Origin: Phytoseiulus persimilis
Lineage: Eukaryota; Arthropoda; Arachnida; Mesostigmata; Phytoseiidae
NCBI GenBank assembly: GCA_037576195.1
Contig: CM075104.1
Location: 13,160,211-13,224,210, forward strand
Reading direction: 5' to 3'
Length of the DNA stretch: 64,000 nt
A program made the position numbers and the translations under genes. A model generated the notes under the pieces. The model did no database searches. It had not been told where the DNA came from and saw only the letters and a list, made by a program, of their open reading frames with translations. Every line of letters starts with the position of its first letter. Position 1 is the stretch's first letter. This document shows positions 46,070-56,967 of this stretch, piece by piece.

Positions 46070-47800
46070 TCATATCCCGCGACCATGTTGTGCATCTTGA
46101 AAGTTCATTACGGAAGAAGCTAACATCTTCAAGAGGTGTGTCAGAGTCGAAAACGAACGCTCACCCATCAGCGAACAGACCGCCTCGGGGGACTTCAGGT
46201 AACGCTTCAGAGACCGGTTGTTCAATTCGACGATGTTGTTCACACGATCGACCAAGCTGTGTACAGAGAGAGCTTCAGTACCTATAGCCACCAGCCACTC
46301 GTTCACCCAGAAGTACTCCAGGGAAAGCAAGAACTGGAACACAGTGAGAAACGAGCGTGTTTCAACTCAGTGGACCAAGTATTCCTCAGCAGAAACTCGA
46401 AGGACACCGGCGCTCGACTGACTTGTTCCCTGACTTTGAGGGCTTCGTTTTCGCACTCAACGAAGGCTGATATTATGGCGTCGGGAGGAAGCAGAGGGAA
46501 AGTTGAGAAAGCTAGAAGCTTGCTCAGCACAGGACCCAAACGCCCGACCTCTGCAGCGAGACCGACTCTAGGATCCCGATGTCTCTTGAAGCAAGCATCC
46601 GAATATGCGTGCATCTGGGAATCCAGCCCGCATCGCTGTTCGCATTGCCTTATCCCGATCGCCCATGATTTGCTGCGGGCTGAAAACCGGGAAGGGTCTC
46701 GACCATTAAGGCTGGGGACCAGACAAAATCTGGTCAACTTCAAATGCTCATATCTCGGCTCCCAGATGGGTCACAGCGCCGATCGAGTTATTTTTGGAAA
46801 GCTCAAGAAAAGAGCTATCGAACGGCATGCCGGTCATAGATCGAGAACGGACGCATACCTTCAAAATAGATGAATTCGAGACACATGCGAAAATTGATAG
46901 CGTCGAGTGCGCAGTCTGGAATTAGGCTGGATCGGGAGCTCACTGAGATTCGAAGCTTATGCCAAAAAAAGAGGCGCTTTTCGTTTATCGCCGGAAATAT
47001 TTTTTTTCACGCCATTTTTTTGGTCCACAAGTCGGAAGCAGTAGGTGGTTCTCGCGTCAGCTTCGGGAAGTCAGTAAGCTGTGTGTTGGAAATTCTCTCA
47101 GAAGCCGATGGTCTGCGATTCCACCCTGCGCGAAGGACTTACTCTCCGAGATCATTTTGGAATGCCTGGCAATGCTGCATGCGATCGGTGATCTCAGAAG
47201 GCATGTTACGATCCCCTGATGATCGCTGGCCAGAGCTCTTTTCCCGGTGACCCACAACGCGACAAAGAGAACGGACTTCCGGTATGAGTCCGTTGTCGAC
47301 GGTGTGATGCTGCATTTTATATCGCTGAGCAAAGCGACCATGCACTGCCTCGACAATCCAACAGAGTTTCGTGACTCGGCGCGGAAAACTGGCTCCATCG
47401 CACGGAAGCTGTTCCCCCTTGCCTTCATAAATGATCTTTTCGGCTTCGACTCTCAGTGACCTTTCGATCCAGCTTAATTCCAGAGTGTGCACTCGACGCT
47501 ATCGATTTCCGCATCTATCTCGAATTCATCGATTTCAAAGGTATGCGTCCGTTTTCGATCCGAACGCCGTTCGATAGCTTTCTTCCTGAGCTCCCCAAAG
47601 GCAACTCGATTGGCGCTGTGACCCATCTGGGAGCCGAGATATGAGCATTTGAAGCTGACCAATTTCTGTCGAAAGTAGAGCGAAATCCGACGGGCCACTA
47701 ATGGCCGGACCCTTCCCCGCTCCAGGAGCTGGATCACTTCGGTGTATGCAGCTGCATCTTAGAGGTCATCGAGACGCCGGCGACCATTCCTGCTGCGTGG
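46070..47800 (-). pseudogene. MULE transposase remnant, split by a nested element
   Basis: Minus-strand pieces in several frames resemble a Mutator-like (MULE) transposase. They are AAAYTEVIQLLE near 47740-47770, QIMGDRDKAMRTAMRAGFPD followed by ARIFGC near 46610-46680 (the DDE second-acid region and the GC-x-F/H motif), then LSKLLAFSTFPLLPPDAI with a downstream LRNTW, and DRVNNIVELNNRSLKRYLKS toward the C-terminus. At least one frameshift occurs near 46600 and more follow. The first two pieces, normally adjacent, are separated by the inverted-repeat element at 46688-47728. Confidence 0.65.
46688..47728. mobile_element. inverted-repeat element inserted in the MULE remnant
   Basis: Arms of about 240 bp (left about 46688-46935, right about 47462-47728) are imperfect reverse complements; both contain CTTCAAATGCTCATATCTCG and GATGGGTCACAGCGCC. 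The interior (about 46940-47460) has an open minus-strand stretch with no recognised domain. The break between MULE motifs places the insertion limits within a few tens of bases; no target duplication could be assigned. Confidence 0.65.
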
Positions 47801-50054
47801 AAAAAAGAGAAGAATGATTCGTAGTTTCCACTGGATTCACAACATCAATATTGCCGATGTGATATGCGATCGATGAATTCGCAACTATGAGAGCCCACAA
47901 GATTCAGTTTTAGAGCTTGGATCTGTCTGGATGGTAAATGCCTGGAGCGAAACCGTAGGTTTGATGGTTTCACTCATGTCATTATACCTGATGTACTCCA
48001 TTTTCGTTGACCGCCCGGGGCACCGAGGACCTTTGTTACGCCACTAGACCGCAGAATCGGACTCGCCAGTCCGATCAGGCCGTATTCCTTGGACCCGTGG
48101 GAATTGCGAGTCCAAGTCCACGGGTCCAGGGGGGGGGCGCGAAATCTTGTGTTTGGAGCCAGATTCATGTCTTGGTAATTGTGTGAACACGACATCGTGC
48201 AATGACCACGAGCGATTCGATCAGTCTGGGAAACATACGACTCCAATCTTGCCAGGAAGCTACGGAGAATGGGAACTCTCTGAGGGTCGGTGGGAAAGTT
48301 CGGCAGCGTTTCGTGTCCCCACAGTTGGAATCCCCGGTGCTATTATTCTCCCGACGAATGTCTGTCGTCCCGTGGCGTAAGATGAGCGTGGATCAATTCG
48401 GAGAAATCGAGAGCCGGGGTATTCGATTTTCCGCGGCAATTTTTCTCCCGTCGGCTTTGAAAGAAGGATTTCTCCCGAGCAGCCTTCTGCCGGGGTCTAT
48501 ACTGGCCGTCCTCTTCTGCCGAATCGATCGATGGACACCGACTACCGTCGTCTGCCTGTTTCTGATTGGGCGCCAGTGATTCCCGAACCAAAGGCAGCCC
48601 TCAATCCTGGTCGTTACTCGCTCAGAATGCGAGTTTTTGAGATCCAAAACCGTATCCGAGATTTCACGGCCTCACCTGGACTCGTGGACTCGGACTCGTG
48701 GATTTCTGGGACCCCTAGTCAAGAGTTAGACACTTCTTCGGCACCGCCGCTCGACAGCATCGCGCTGAGCCGAACTTGAATTCGATTGTGAACTGTTCAA
48801 GTTAAGAACTTCGCACAGGAAAACAGTATACTTCATAGTCGAAGACAGTGAGGTGCTCTCTGGAAGCTGTGGAGACTTGATGATTTATCATCAAAATTCT
48901 CTTGGCCAGTTGCTGTCGTTGGTCGCGTGAGACAATCCTGGAAGGAAACGCATTACGGTTGACTTTGATCGGAATCAAGGTTCTGTCAACACATTACCAA
49001 CACTCTGCAAGGAGTGTGCGAAAAACGGTTGGCCCTACAGGGGCCCCACGTTGAGGTGAGGGGGAATTCAGCGGGCCGAGGAATGAAGGGCGCAAACCTG
49101 GCGAGGGCCAGGCCCACTTGAATACGTCCGACAAGTATGACGCAGGAGTTTGTACTTAATGACTCAAAAGCTGTTTGACGCTAACCGTTCCGATTCTCAG
49201 CCCATTCCCACAAGACTCTTAGCAGTCGAAAGCTCAATGCAGGAGTCACCAATTCCTGATTCAAAGTTTCGGAGGGGCGAGGATTCACTGAATCGGGCAT
49301 GGCTTCTTCGTTGTCGAGCGACCCGGTCAATTGGATCCGATCAATCGTTGGAAGCTCGAGCAATGCGCTGCCCAAAACTCTCCGTGCAGCACTTCTTGGT
49401 GCAAAACGCGAAAATCGATTGGATGGTGCTCATCCTCAAGAATCAGGGGGACGTTGACACTTTAATCCCCTCTTTTTTCTTATACAAAGCTTCGGATCAA
49501 TGTTTCTGTACGCGAGAAGCAAGTACAACATTCTGAGATGTCAATTTCCCGTCCGCTGCCCGCCGCACGCCCGCTCTGGTATTCTAAAGAAACGTGTCAC
49601 GCGGTGAAGCGCTTGCGCCACGAAGATTCGTGCTGCAATCCCTTGCGCGTCATTGTGTGGGGTCTGAAGCGTCTCGCAAAACAAACCAGCCTTGCCGAGT
49701 TCGAAACAAATCCAGAGTCCCATTCAAAACGCACTTTCATGCTCTGATCGGTGCTCAGTTTCCACTCTGAGCTGTGGTCAAGGTGCAGCTTGTTCCACGG
49801 AACAGATCTTCTGACGGCTCCGCGACAAAGCAGCTGGACTTGAGTCCTTACGTCGAAGCCCATCCAAGCTGTGAATGTAACTTGTACCTTGAAGCGAAAT
49901 ACGGCACCGTCTCCAGGATCATTTGACCCTGATACCAGGATTCGTGTTCCATTGCTAACATCGAGTCAAACCTTTGTGCCCAGGCAACCATCCGAGGGCG
50001 ACTCTCTCTCTATTATTTCTTCGATCAATCTTAATTGTCCTGCTTTCCTTCCAG
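47801..50054. other. gene-free stretch
   Basis: No convincing gene was recognised. A GGACTC/GAGTCC-rich self-complementary patch occurs near 48060-48130 and again near 48670-48710, with an 8-bp G run at 48130-48137. The end of the interval may include 5' exons of the ABCA-like gene that I could not place. Confidence 0.3.
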
Positions 50055-53000
50055 CTCGTTCAGGGTGGAGCGAAAAACGACAACGTCAATGCTAAAGATG
50101 CCAACGATGGCGATGTTACCCACCTAAACGAGAACGCATCTCCTTCAAGAGACCCCTTGGATGCAAATAAGAGGATGCCGGACCATGTTGTGAACTTGGG
50201 TGGTCTTCGAGCCGGGAACCGGACGGAGGGACATCACAAAATATTGCTCGGAGAGTCGGGTATTCGTCTGCCCGAAGGAAAAATGTGAATATAGCATTCA
50301 CTAACTGGATTCTGTTGTATCCGTTAATCGCACAACAAAGTTCGAAGGATGCTTCCCATAAAATCCGTGGCTTCGAATCAATACCTGGAGAGATGAGGGA
50401 AACGGTTCTGCAGTTTCAATTTCCCGATCCGTTCGGAACGCCGTCGATATATGTCTTTGTTCCTCTCATCTTTCATTTCGATACAGTCCACGATATGACC
50501 GCTCACGTTCGTTTGTTCCAGCTACGCTTTGTTCGATGTCAGCGAAGACATGGGTCATCGCTCGAAGATCACTAAACTCGGAGAGATCTTCGGCATCGGC
50601 TGTCTTGGAGAGACACTCCTCCCAAAATGGATTGCGTCAACGCTGGAGAAGATCCCCCCTGGACGCTCTGTGGGTTACCTACCAGCGAAGCACGACTTCG
50701 AGCCGTTTACTACGATTCACGATTACTTGATTTTTCTCGGGGGACTCCATAAAATGTCCGCGAATCTGATACTGGGTAAGTTCAGCAGAAAACATCCTCG
50801 AGTTTTGCCGTGCCGAATTAGGAAAGAAACCGACGGGCTCCGAAAAGACTGGCATCTCAGATCCGTCGACTCGAATATCGCTCCAAGTTATGATTACAAG
50901 CTGTTCCTCGGTGTCCAATTTCTGTCTGACCCATCCACAGAGCGTTTCCGGGCTCCCTCAGAGCCGCTGCAGCTCCCGCACGAACGCTCTCGATTCTGTA
51001 GTATACCGTATACGGATGTGCGCCGAGTGGACCTAGCAGCTGCTTTGATCCATTCGCCTTCGCTGCTGATCATCGAGGAACCTTCATGGAAACAAGACGC
51101 GTCATCTCAGGAGAAGTGAGTTCTGCTGCTGTCGAATCAGCATTCGCCTTCTGTCTCGACAATGAGATGAAAGAGAGAAAGACAAACGCCAGCTCGTTCA
51201 CGCTGTCTCGGACAATTCAAGCATCCAAAGTGAAAATCTGCCAAGGATGATTGGGTTGTTCTCGCAGGATCCGGAATTTCCTCACGACGCTGACTCGTGA
51301 CGACGACGTAGCCGTCCTGCTCTTGACTGCACACCCCGACGAAGCAGGTCATGCCGACATTGTCGGCATCTTCGATCACGGGCGTCTCATTGCTGAAGAT
51401 TCACCCGACAGACTTCTGCACGAGTTAAAATGCGGAACTCTCGGAGAAGTTTTTCGCAAACTTCAGGATGGACAGCGAGGCAAAGTCGTTCGATACGGCG
51501 AAAGAGGCGAGGCTGTTATGGAAGACTGCCACCAGACCGCGTGGGAAACCGAACCAAAGGTCTGCTTGTTACATCCCTAATCAGACGAACAATCCTCCAC
51601 CACTGGAGAGCGTGGATCTTAACTGATGTCACACCTGTTTCCGCAGAAGGCTCCGTTGTGCAAAGCTTCCTATGGAATGGGATTTACCTCGGCCTCCAAG
51701 GCGGTGACCGGCAGCTCCATCGGGTTGACTGAACAGCTCAAAATGCCCTCGGACACATGGCATCGGATTCGCTTGCTCATGGAATTTAAAAATACTCTGC
51801 TCAAGATTCCCATAGCGTTGTCGGGTCTACTGTGGATCTGCTTCATCGTTCTCTCGTATCCCTACTTCGTATCCATGTTGGACGGCTCCGAGACGCTCGC
51901 TGTGGTGAAATCGGATGGGAATTCAACCTTTGCAGAATCATTCCTCGATTCCTTGCCGAAAGACAGGATTCATCAACAACCTTATAGCCACCGGCTTGAG
52001 GCCCTTGCCAGTATGAAACGAGGCGAAACGTTCGCCGTGATGGAAATTGGACGGAACTTCACGTCAGCTCCTCACTATCGATTCCAGTGCATATTCGCGA
52101 CCGAAGACAACCAAACCTCACACAACTCCACGCTCGACATTGACCTCGAAACAATCGACCAAGGAACGAGATTCGTCTGGCTGCAAGAGATATTCATCGA
52201 CGGCCCCGAGGTCAGTGTACCTATAATGCCCTGCATGCTCTTCAGGGGTGGGGAGGAGACTTCTATAGGGAGCCACCGGCGAGTCCTGTCCTCTTGTCGA
52301 ATGAATGAGGGTTAATGTTATTCACACACGAGCTTCATGCCGTATTCATGCCGAGTTCCACGCCGAACTCTTTGGTCGATCTAGAACTGAAATCTGGGAT
52401 GGAGATTCGGTGAATATCTCCGAAAGTGCAGCTCGCTCACTCGACCACATACTCCACAAGGATCACAAGACTGATAAGCCTTTTCCACAATACTTTGATT
52501 CCAGGACTTCCGGCGAAATATTGTCAAAGAAAACAACGCTTCTCACGCTCGAGTGAATTTGGAAATCCGTGATCCCGTCTACGGATCGAGATTTATAAGT
52601 CAATTCGAGTTCTTGGCCCACAGGCTACTCATCCAGTTCCCTCTCTGGACAAAAATGGTCCACGCGGCCATCCACCTTCACGTCAATTCCTACGTTATTA
52701 ACACGCGGCTAGCGTTAGCTGGTGTGACACCCTTTGAAATAATTGTTTCCACTTTTTTGCCGGTGCTGTCTGTTCTGCTTCTACGTACAGCTGGCCTCCT
52801 CGTTTGTATATTCCTCTTATACTGGGGTTTTCTGCTCTCACTGGAAGGATCACTAACCCTCGTCATCTGTCTAATACTTGAGGAAGGTCTTCGAGGCATG
52901 GCCATGGGACTCACGATTGCATCACCTTGCCTTCTCGTCAGAACTGAGACTGGTCGAAAAGTGTTCGACTTGTTTTTTCAGTTTTGCATACTCTACTCCG

Positions 53001-53672
53001 CATCGATTCTCATCGACGGTGAGCATCGACAGTATTTGTAATGATATCAGTTTCGGACGAATCTCGCCGATCGTCCGAATTGAACCTTCATACAATGTTC
53101 ACGAATGAGCCAATCGTTCTGGGTAGACATGTATTTCCGTGTTACGGGGTTACGGAAAATGAATTTCGTGATACGGAATCGCGGAAAATACTTTTCGTAA
53201 TACGGAATTACGGAAAATGTCCCCGTCATCGAATCATCGAAATGTTTCCGTGAGCCGTGATACGGAAATACATGTCTAGTTCTGGGGGCATTTCCACCGG
53301 ATCATTCACATAGGCTTCGACTTCGTCAAGAGTGTGGGCGCCACTGCTCTAACAGTTCGATCGCTGACATCGGAAGGAACTTCGATTTTCAGTTGCGCCT
53401 TGGCCCCACCACGTCATTCCGAACATTGATCACAGCATGCGATACTATTTCCTACCCACGAGTTCCACGGAATCGCTCTTCTATATCATGTTCCGTGGCT
53501 GGGGGCTCGAGAAGAAGGAGGTCGCCATCGGGTTCACCGGGCTCGGACCGTGGACAGGATTCTTCGCCATCTTCGTCGTTCTCTATGTTCTGTGCTTATC
53601 TTTTCTTACTATACCTTGGTTCAGACGATATGCTTTGCTAACATGTTCGACCATGCCAGAGGGGGACGATAG
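50055..53672 (+). CDS. ABCA-like ABC transporter segment with eroded nucleotide-binding domain
   Basis: Exons read by eye: about 50055-50270, 50522-51115, 51268-51559, 51647-52210, a piece near 52305-52556, about 52553-53018, and 53393-53672. Junctions 51115/51268, 51559/51647 and 53018/53393 are GT-AG and keep phase. Family features: EIFGIGCLGETLLPK at the Walker A position, SVGYLPAKHDF and IHDYLIFLGGLH (Q-loop region), VRRVDLAAALIHSPSLLIIEEPS (signature to Walker B), LLLTAHPDEAGHAD (H-loop), then a transmembrane entry EFKNTLLKIPIALSGLLWIC, an N-glycosylation-rich extracellular part and several hydrophobic helices (52700-53010, 53540-53630). Walker A, the Q-loop glutamine and the LSGG signature are not intact, though the Walker B glutamate is. 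This may be a decaying gene or a non-catalytic ABCA protein. Start, end and the second half of the transporter are not found. Confidence 0.62.
53124..53278. mobile_element. 155-bp MITE with TAGACATG termini and 8-bp duplication
   Basis: Inverted termini TAGACATGTATTTCCG at the left and CGGAAATACATGTCTA at the right enclose short TACGGAA-type repeats. Perfect 8-bp direct repeats GTTCTGGG flank it (53116-53123 and 53279-53286), in line with hAT-type integration. It lies in the intron between the exons ending at 53018 and starting at 53393 of the ABCA-like gene. Confidence 0.9.
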
Positions 53673-53879
53673 GTACGATGGTATCTTCACACTCATTCGC
53701 GCTCCTCTTGAAAACCACGCGTCCAAGGGGAAAATTCCCATGGATGAGCTCCCACGCTGATGGGGATCTGACATTTACCCCGATCTCATTGACATCCATC
53801 ACAGTGACGCCGCTTTTCTGCGTTGCCTTTCTAGGAACTCCCCCTGAAAACGTCTTCGATCGAGAAATCACAAAACATC

Positions 53880-54070
53880 CAAGCGGGCATGGGCCTCGGC
53901 CTCACCCCTTTCGTTTATGGAATCAATCAAGAAATTATCTTTGAGTGTCATAAAGCTCATTCTTCGGGCAGCTTGCATCCCAATGTGTTCCACTAGTCTT
54001 GTTCCGTGGCAAGGGTCTCGAAAAGGATGAGGTTCCCACCGGGCTCATCGGGCTAACACAACGGAGAGGA
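53880..54070 (+). pseudogene. duplicated, decayed ABCA-like transmembrane exon
   Basis: Near 54002-54055 the reading LFRGKGLEKDEVPTGLIGL echoes MFRGWGLEKKEVAIGFTGL from the exon at about 53490-53550, with matching flanking bases. The copy then loses the long hydrophobic helix. It may be a tandem exon duplication or the start of a second, decayed gene copy. Confidence 0.5.
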
Positions 54071-54457
54071 TTCTCCCATCTGGTAGTTGCTGCTGATTTT
54101 CAATTTTAATCTACTTAAAACTCCTTCTTGCTATCGATGAGATGAGATGGGATCATCCATCGGGCGTCCCCCTCCAAGACGCGTAGTTCTTGAGCGAAAC
54201 CTGCGAGATAGCCTTAGGATCTTCCTGTATATGTGTCGCGCCCTGATGGAAGGTTCCTGGAAATAAACGATTGACTCTTCAATAATCTCGGAGTTCGTCG
54301 TCTTCGTGTGACTTGCGATGAACCACGGATCATTCATGACACTCGAGTAGGCACGTTCTTGAGGGGAACAACTCTAGGTAGTCGGGAGCCCACAGAAGAA
54401 AAACTCGAAGCTGAACCAAATTAGAGGAGCGGGTTGCTCTCGTTTGCGATGACGGCG
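54071..54457. other. gene-free stretch
   Basis: Nothing was recognised between the ABCA-like remnants and the minus-strand LINE, of which it may be the 3' untranslated region. Confidence 0.3.
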
Positions 54458-55930
54458 TCACAAACTACAGGCTACTTTGTAGCCTGATATGCCTAGGGCC
54501 CTGCGGCCTGCAACACGTTGAGTCTCCTCCAGTAGGTCCTGTAGTTTCTTCGACGTGACTGTCACCGAGTTACTGTGTGTAAGTTTGGCGTCTGCGGTCG
54601 CTTTCCATCGGGCTTTTGAGATTTCGAATCTGTTGAAACTCCATGTGGATGTGGCGTGCATCCTGTGTAGGCCAGTTAAGGCTTCTTGTTGCCAGATACC
54701 TTCCTGTTTGTCGAGGTATCTTCTGCTGTCAGACAGTGAGATTCCAAGGTACTTGTATGGGTGTACGAGTGGAAGGGGTTGCCCTTGTATTTCTTGGCTG
54801 GCGTGTTCGCCAGTGCTCGATTTTGAAAACACGACTATGGCGCTTTTCGCGGGGTTGAAGGTGAGCTTTCGATCGGTACCGTATTCGCCCGTTATCGATA
54901 GTAGCTTCTTCAATACATCCGTGGATTTTGCCATCAGGACTATGTCATCGGCAAAGAGGAGGCCTGGGATGTTGAAGGAGCGTTTTTCCCTCAGATCCCA
55001 TCTCCATTTCTTGGATCGGAATTCGAAGCCTGCTCCGCTTTGCGTGAGCCTGGTTTCGAGTTCCGATATGTAGAGAATAAATAGAGTGCTGGAGAGGAGG
55101 CGGCCCTGTTTCAGTCCGGAGCTTGTTTCCACCCACTCTGATGTATGCTCCCCCTCTATGATTTTCGTTCTATTTGAGGAGTATAGTTCTTGCAGCATGT
55201 TTGTCCAATTTATGTTCATTCCCATTTCGGACAGAGTACTCCATAGTAGGTTTCTGCCGATCCGGTCGGATGCTTTGGTTGCGTATAGGAAGGCGCAGAT
55301 TAGTCCGGCGTTGGTTTTCCTGGACATCTCGATGGCTGTGGTCAGGATGAATAGGTTGTCATCGCCTCGGCGATTTACTCGAAATCCATTTTGCATTCCT
55401 CCGAGCAGACTATTGTCCTCAGCCCATTGCGAGATTCTATTTGCTGGAATTCTCGCGAAGATTCGGTATAGGACCGGCGATATCGTGATCGGTCGATATG
55501 TGTGGAGCTGTCCTTTCTTTGAGCTCGATTTTTCGATCATCGAAACTCTGTTTGTTCTCCACTCATTTAGAACCTCTTGTTTTCCGGCAAATATATCGTT
55601 GAAGAGCTGTTCGATGTAGGCTATGCCATGTTCGTTAAGCTCTTTCAGTGTTCTGGCCGGGATATCGTCCGACCCACAGTTTGAGGTTGGTTCCACCTTG
55701 CTGAGAATCTTCGAGATTTCGTCATCGCAGGCGTTGATCCCTGTGGGGTGGGGTATCGTCGTGCGGATTGTGGTTATCCGTGTTGTTGGTGTTGCCTCTA
55801 GTAAGTCGATGGCAATCCGGGTTAGGTGCGACGGGAGGAGTTCAGTTGGTACTGGTGCTCCGTTGCTGTCGAGGATCTTTTGTGGTCCGCTCTTCCTCGG
55901 TTTGTTTCCGTTTACGAACCGCCAAAACAT
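54458..55930 (-). pseudogene. non-LTR retrotransposon reverse transcriptase (LINE ORF2 fragment)
   Basis: A 490-codon minus-strand reading frame covers the reverse-transcriptase palm and thumb. In order: a linker with GSDDIPARTLKELNE, TYRPITISPVLYRIFARI, LLGGMQNGFRVNRRGDDNLF, CAFLYATKASDRIGRNLLW, GLKQGRLLSSTLFILYISEL, LLFADDIVLMAKS, KLTFNPAKSAIVVFSK and YKYLGISLSDSRRY. The AD-D catalytic pair is intact, but the first catalytic aspartate, normally in an FLD-x-x-KAFD context, is tyrosine (FLYATKASD). Stops lie upstream, so the endonuclease half is missing. The copy is 5'-truncated and very likely inactive. The clade was not determined. Confidence 0.88.
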
Positions 55931-56453
55931 CCTGGCCCTCTCGTGTGAGCTGAGGAGTCCTCAGGCTTCGCCTCAGCTATCGTCAGAACCCGTTAAAGCT
56001 CAAACCCTTTCACCTCAATTGGCGGAAAGTTCGGGAATCTATCCAACGCACCGGAACAAGGAGTTGGCGGGTCGGTGCGACGTCTGTTTCCACCCCGAAA
56101 TGACGCTGATAGAATGGATCGACACTCATTTCTCTAATTACCAGAGCTCCCATCTGACCGGACATTTTTGCTGCGAAAAACGGACTCTTGACCGGCCGAC
56201 ATCTTGCCTGGAACCGGACAAGGAGGCGGACCTGCAAATTTCGGACTTCTCCAGATAAGTTTTAGCATGTGAGAGCATCGAATGAGAACATCTTCGAGCG
56301 GACTCACTCAGGCACCATCACAGGCTCTTTATTCGCAGAAAATTAGGTAGGCATAAACTGTATCGATAAGAGCCTCTTAGTGGTAGATCGTGACAAACGA
56401 TGTCTCCTATCCGAAGAAAGTTTATTGTACATGGAGAAGGATTGCTCCATATC
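55931..56453. other. LINE 5' flank, no other feature
   Basis: The first bases extend the LINE reading frame upstream with early stops. The remainder, including the open plus-strand stretch to 56258, shows no recognisable family. Confidence 0.3.
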
Positions 56454-56455
56454 TA

Positions 56456-56854
56456 CCGTGTTTTTCAGGAAATAAGCCATCCCCTGGAAATAAGCCATAC
56501 CTCGATTTTCGAACATTTCGGTTGTATAAGCCGTACCCCGAATATAAGCCGTAGCTGCAACTGATCTTAGCTCGGAGTCTGCGCGCGAGAAATGTCGGGA
56601 CTGTCGGGATGTCTAAGTTCTCGGATTCGTGTGGTTTAGTGAGCGCCGATTTGAGATGACGCCTGCTAGTTGAGAAGTTTGTGGCAAGGGTTTCGAGCAC
56701 GCTATTGATGCAGGTTCGAAATCGTCCCGTGTTCGATCATGTGAGTGCAATTCGCAGTTCGGTTTACATAAGCCATACCCCGAAAATGAGCCGTAGTCTA
56801 ACTTTCGGACCCCAAGACGAATATAAGCCATGGCTTATTTTCTGAAAAACACGG
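56456..56854. mobile_element. 399-bp MITE with CCGTGTTTTTC termini and TA duplication
   Basis: Termini CCGTGTTTTTCAGGAAATAA (left) and CCGTGTTTTTCAGAAAATAA (read inward from the right) are nearly perfect inverted repeats, flanked by TA on both sides (56454-56455, 56855-56856). The interior has repeated AATAAGCCAT/CCGTA units and no coding region. The TA duplication suggests mobilisation by a Tc1/mariner/pogo-type transposase. Confidence 0.85.
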
Positions 56855-56967
56855 TACATTGGAAAGGATGGCGTGCTTGAACACTTGGGAGTCTCTCTCT
56901 GACATTATCCGCAGTTGATCGGAATCGAGATTTTTGCCCACCATTATTGAGCCGGTTAGGGTCCGAC

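Noticed and set aside
46136..46873. 245-codon plus-strand frame
   Set aside because: It is antisense to the MULE transposase motifs and runs into the inverted-repeat arm.
48030..48740. A further TIR element from GGACTC/GAGTCC patches near 48060 and 48690
   Set aside because: The two patches are each internally palindromic but do not align convincingly as terminal inverted repeats, and no target duplication was found.
49541..49863. Minus-strand frame resembling a mariner transposase C-terminus
   Set aside because: Only vague basic and aromatic composition; no D-D-D/E motif or HTH was found.
54555..56258. Plus-strand frames of about 170-210 codons opposite the LINE
   Set aside because: They are shadows of the minus-strand reverse-transcriptase frame.
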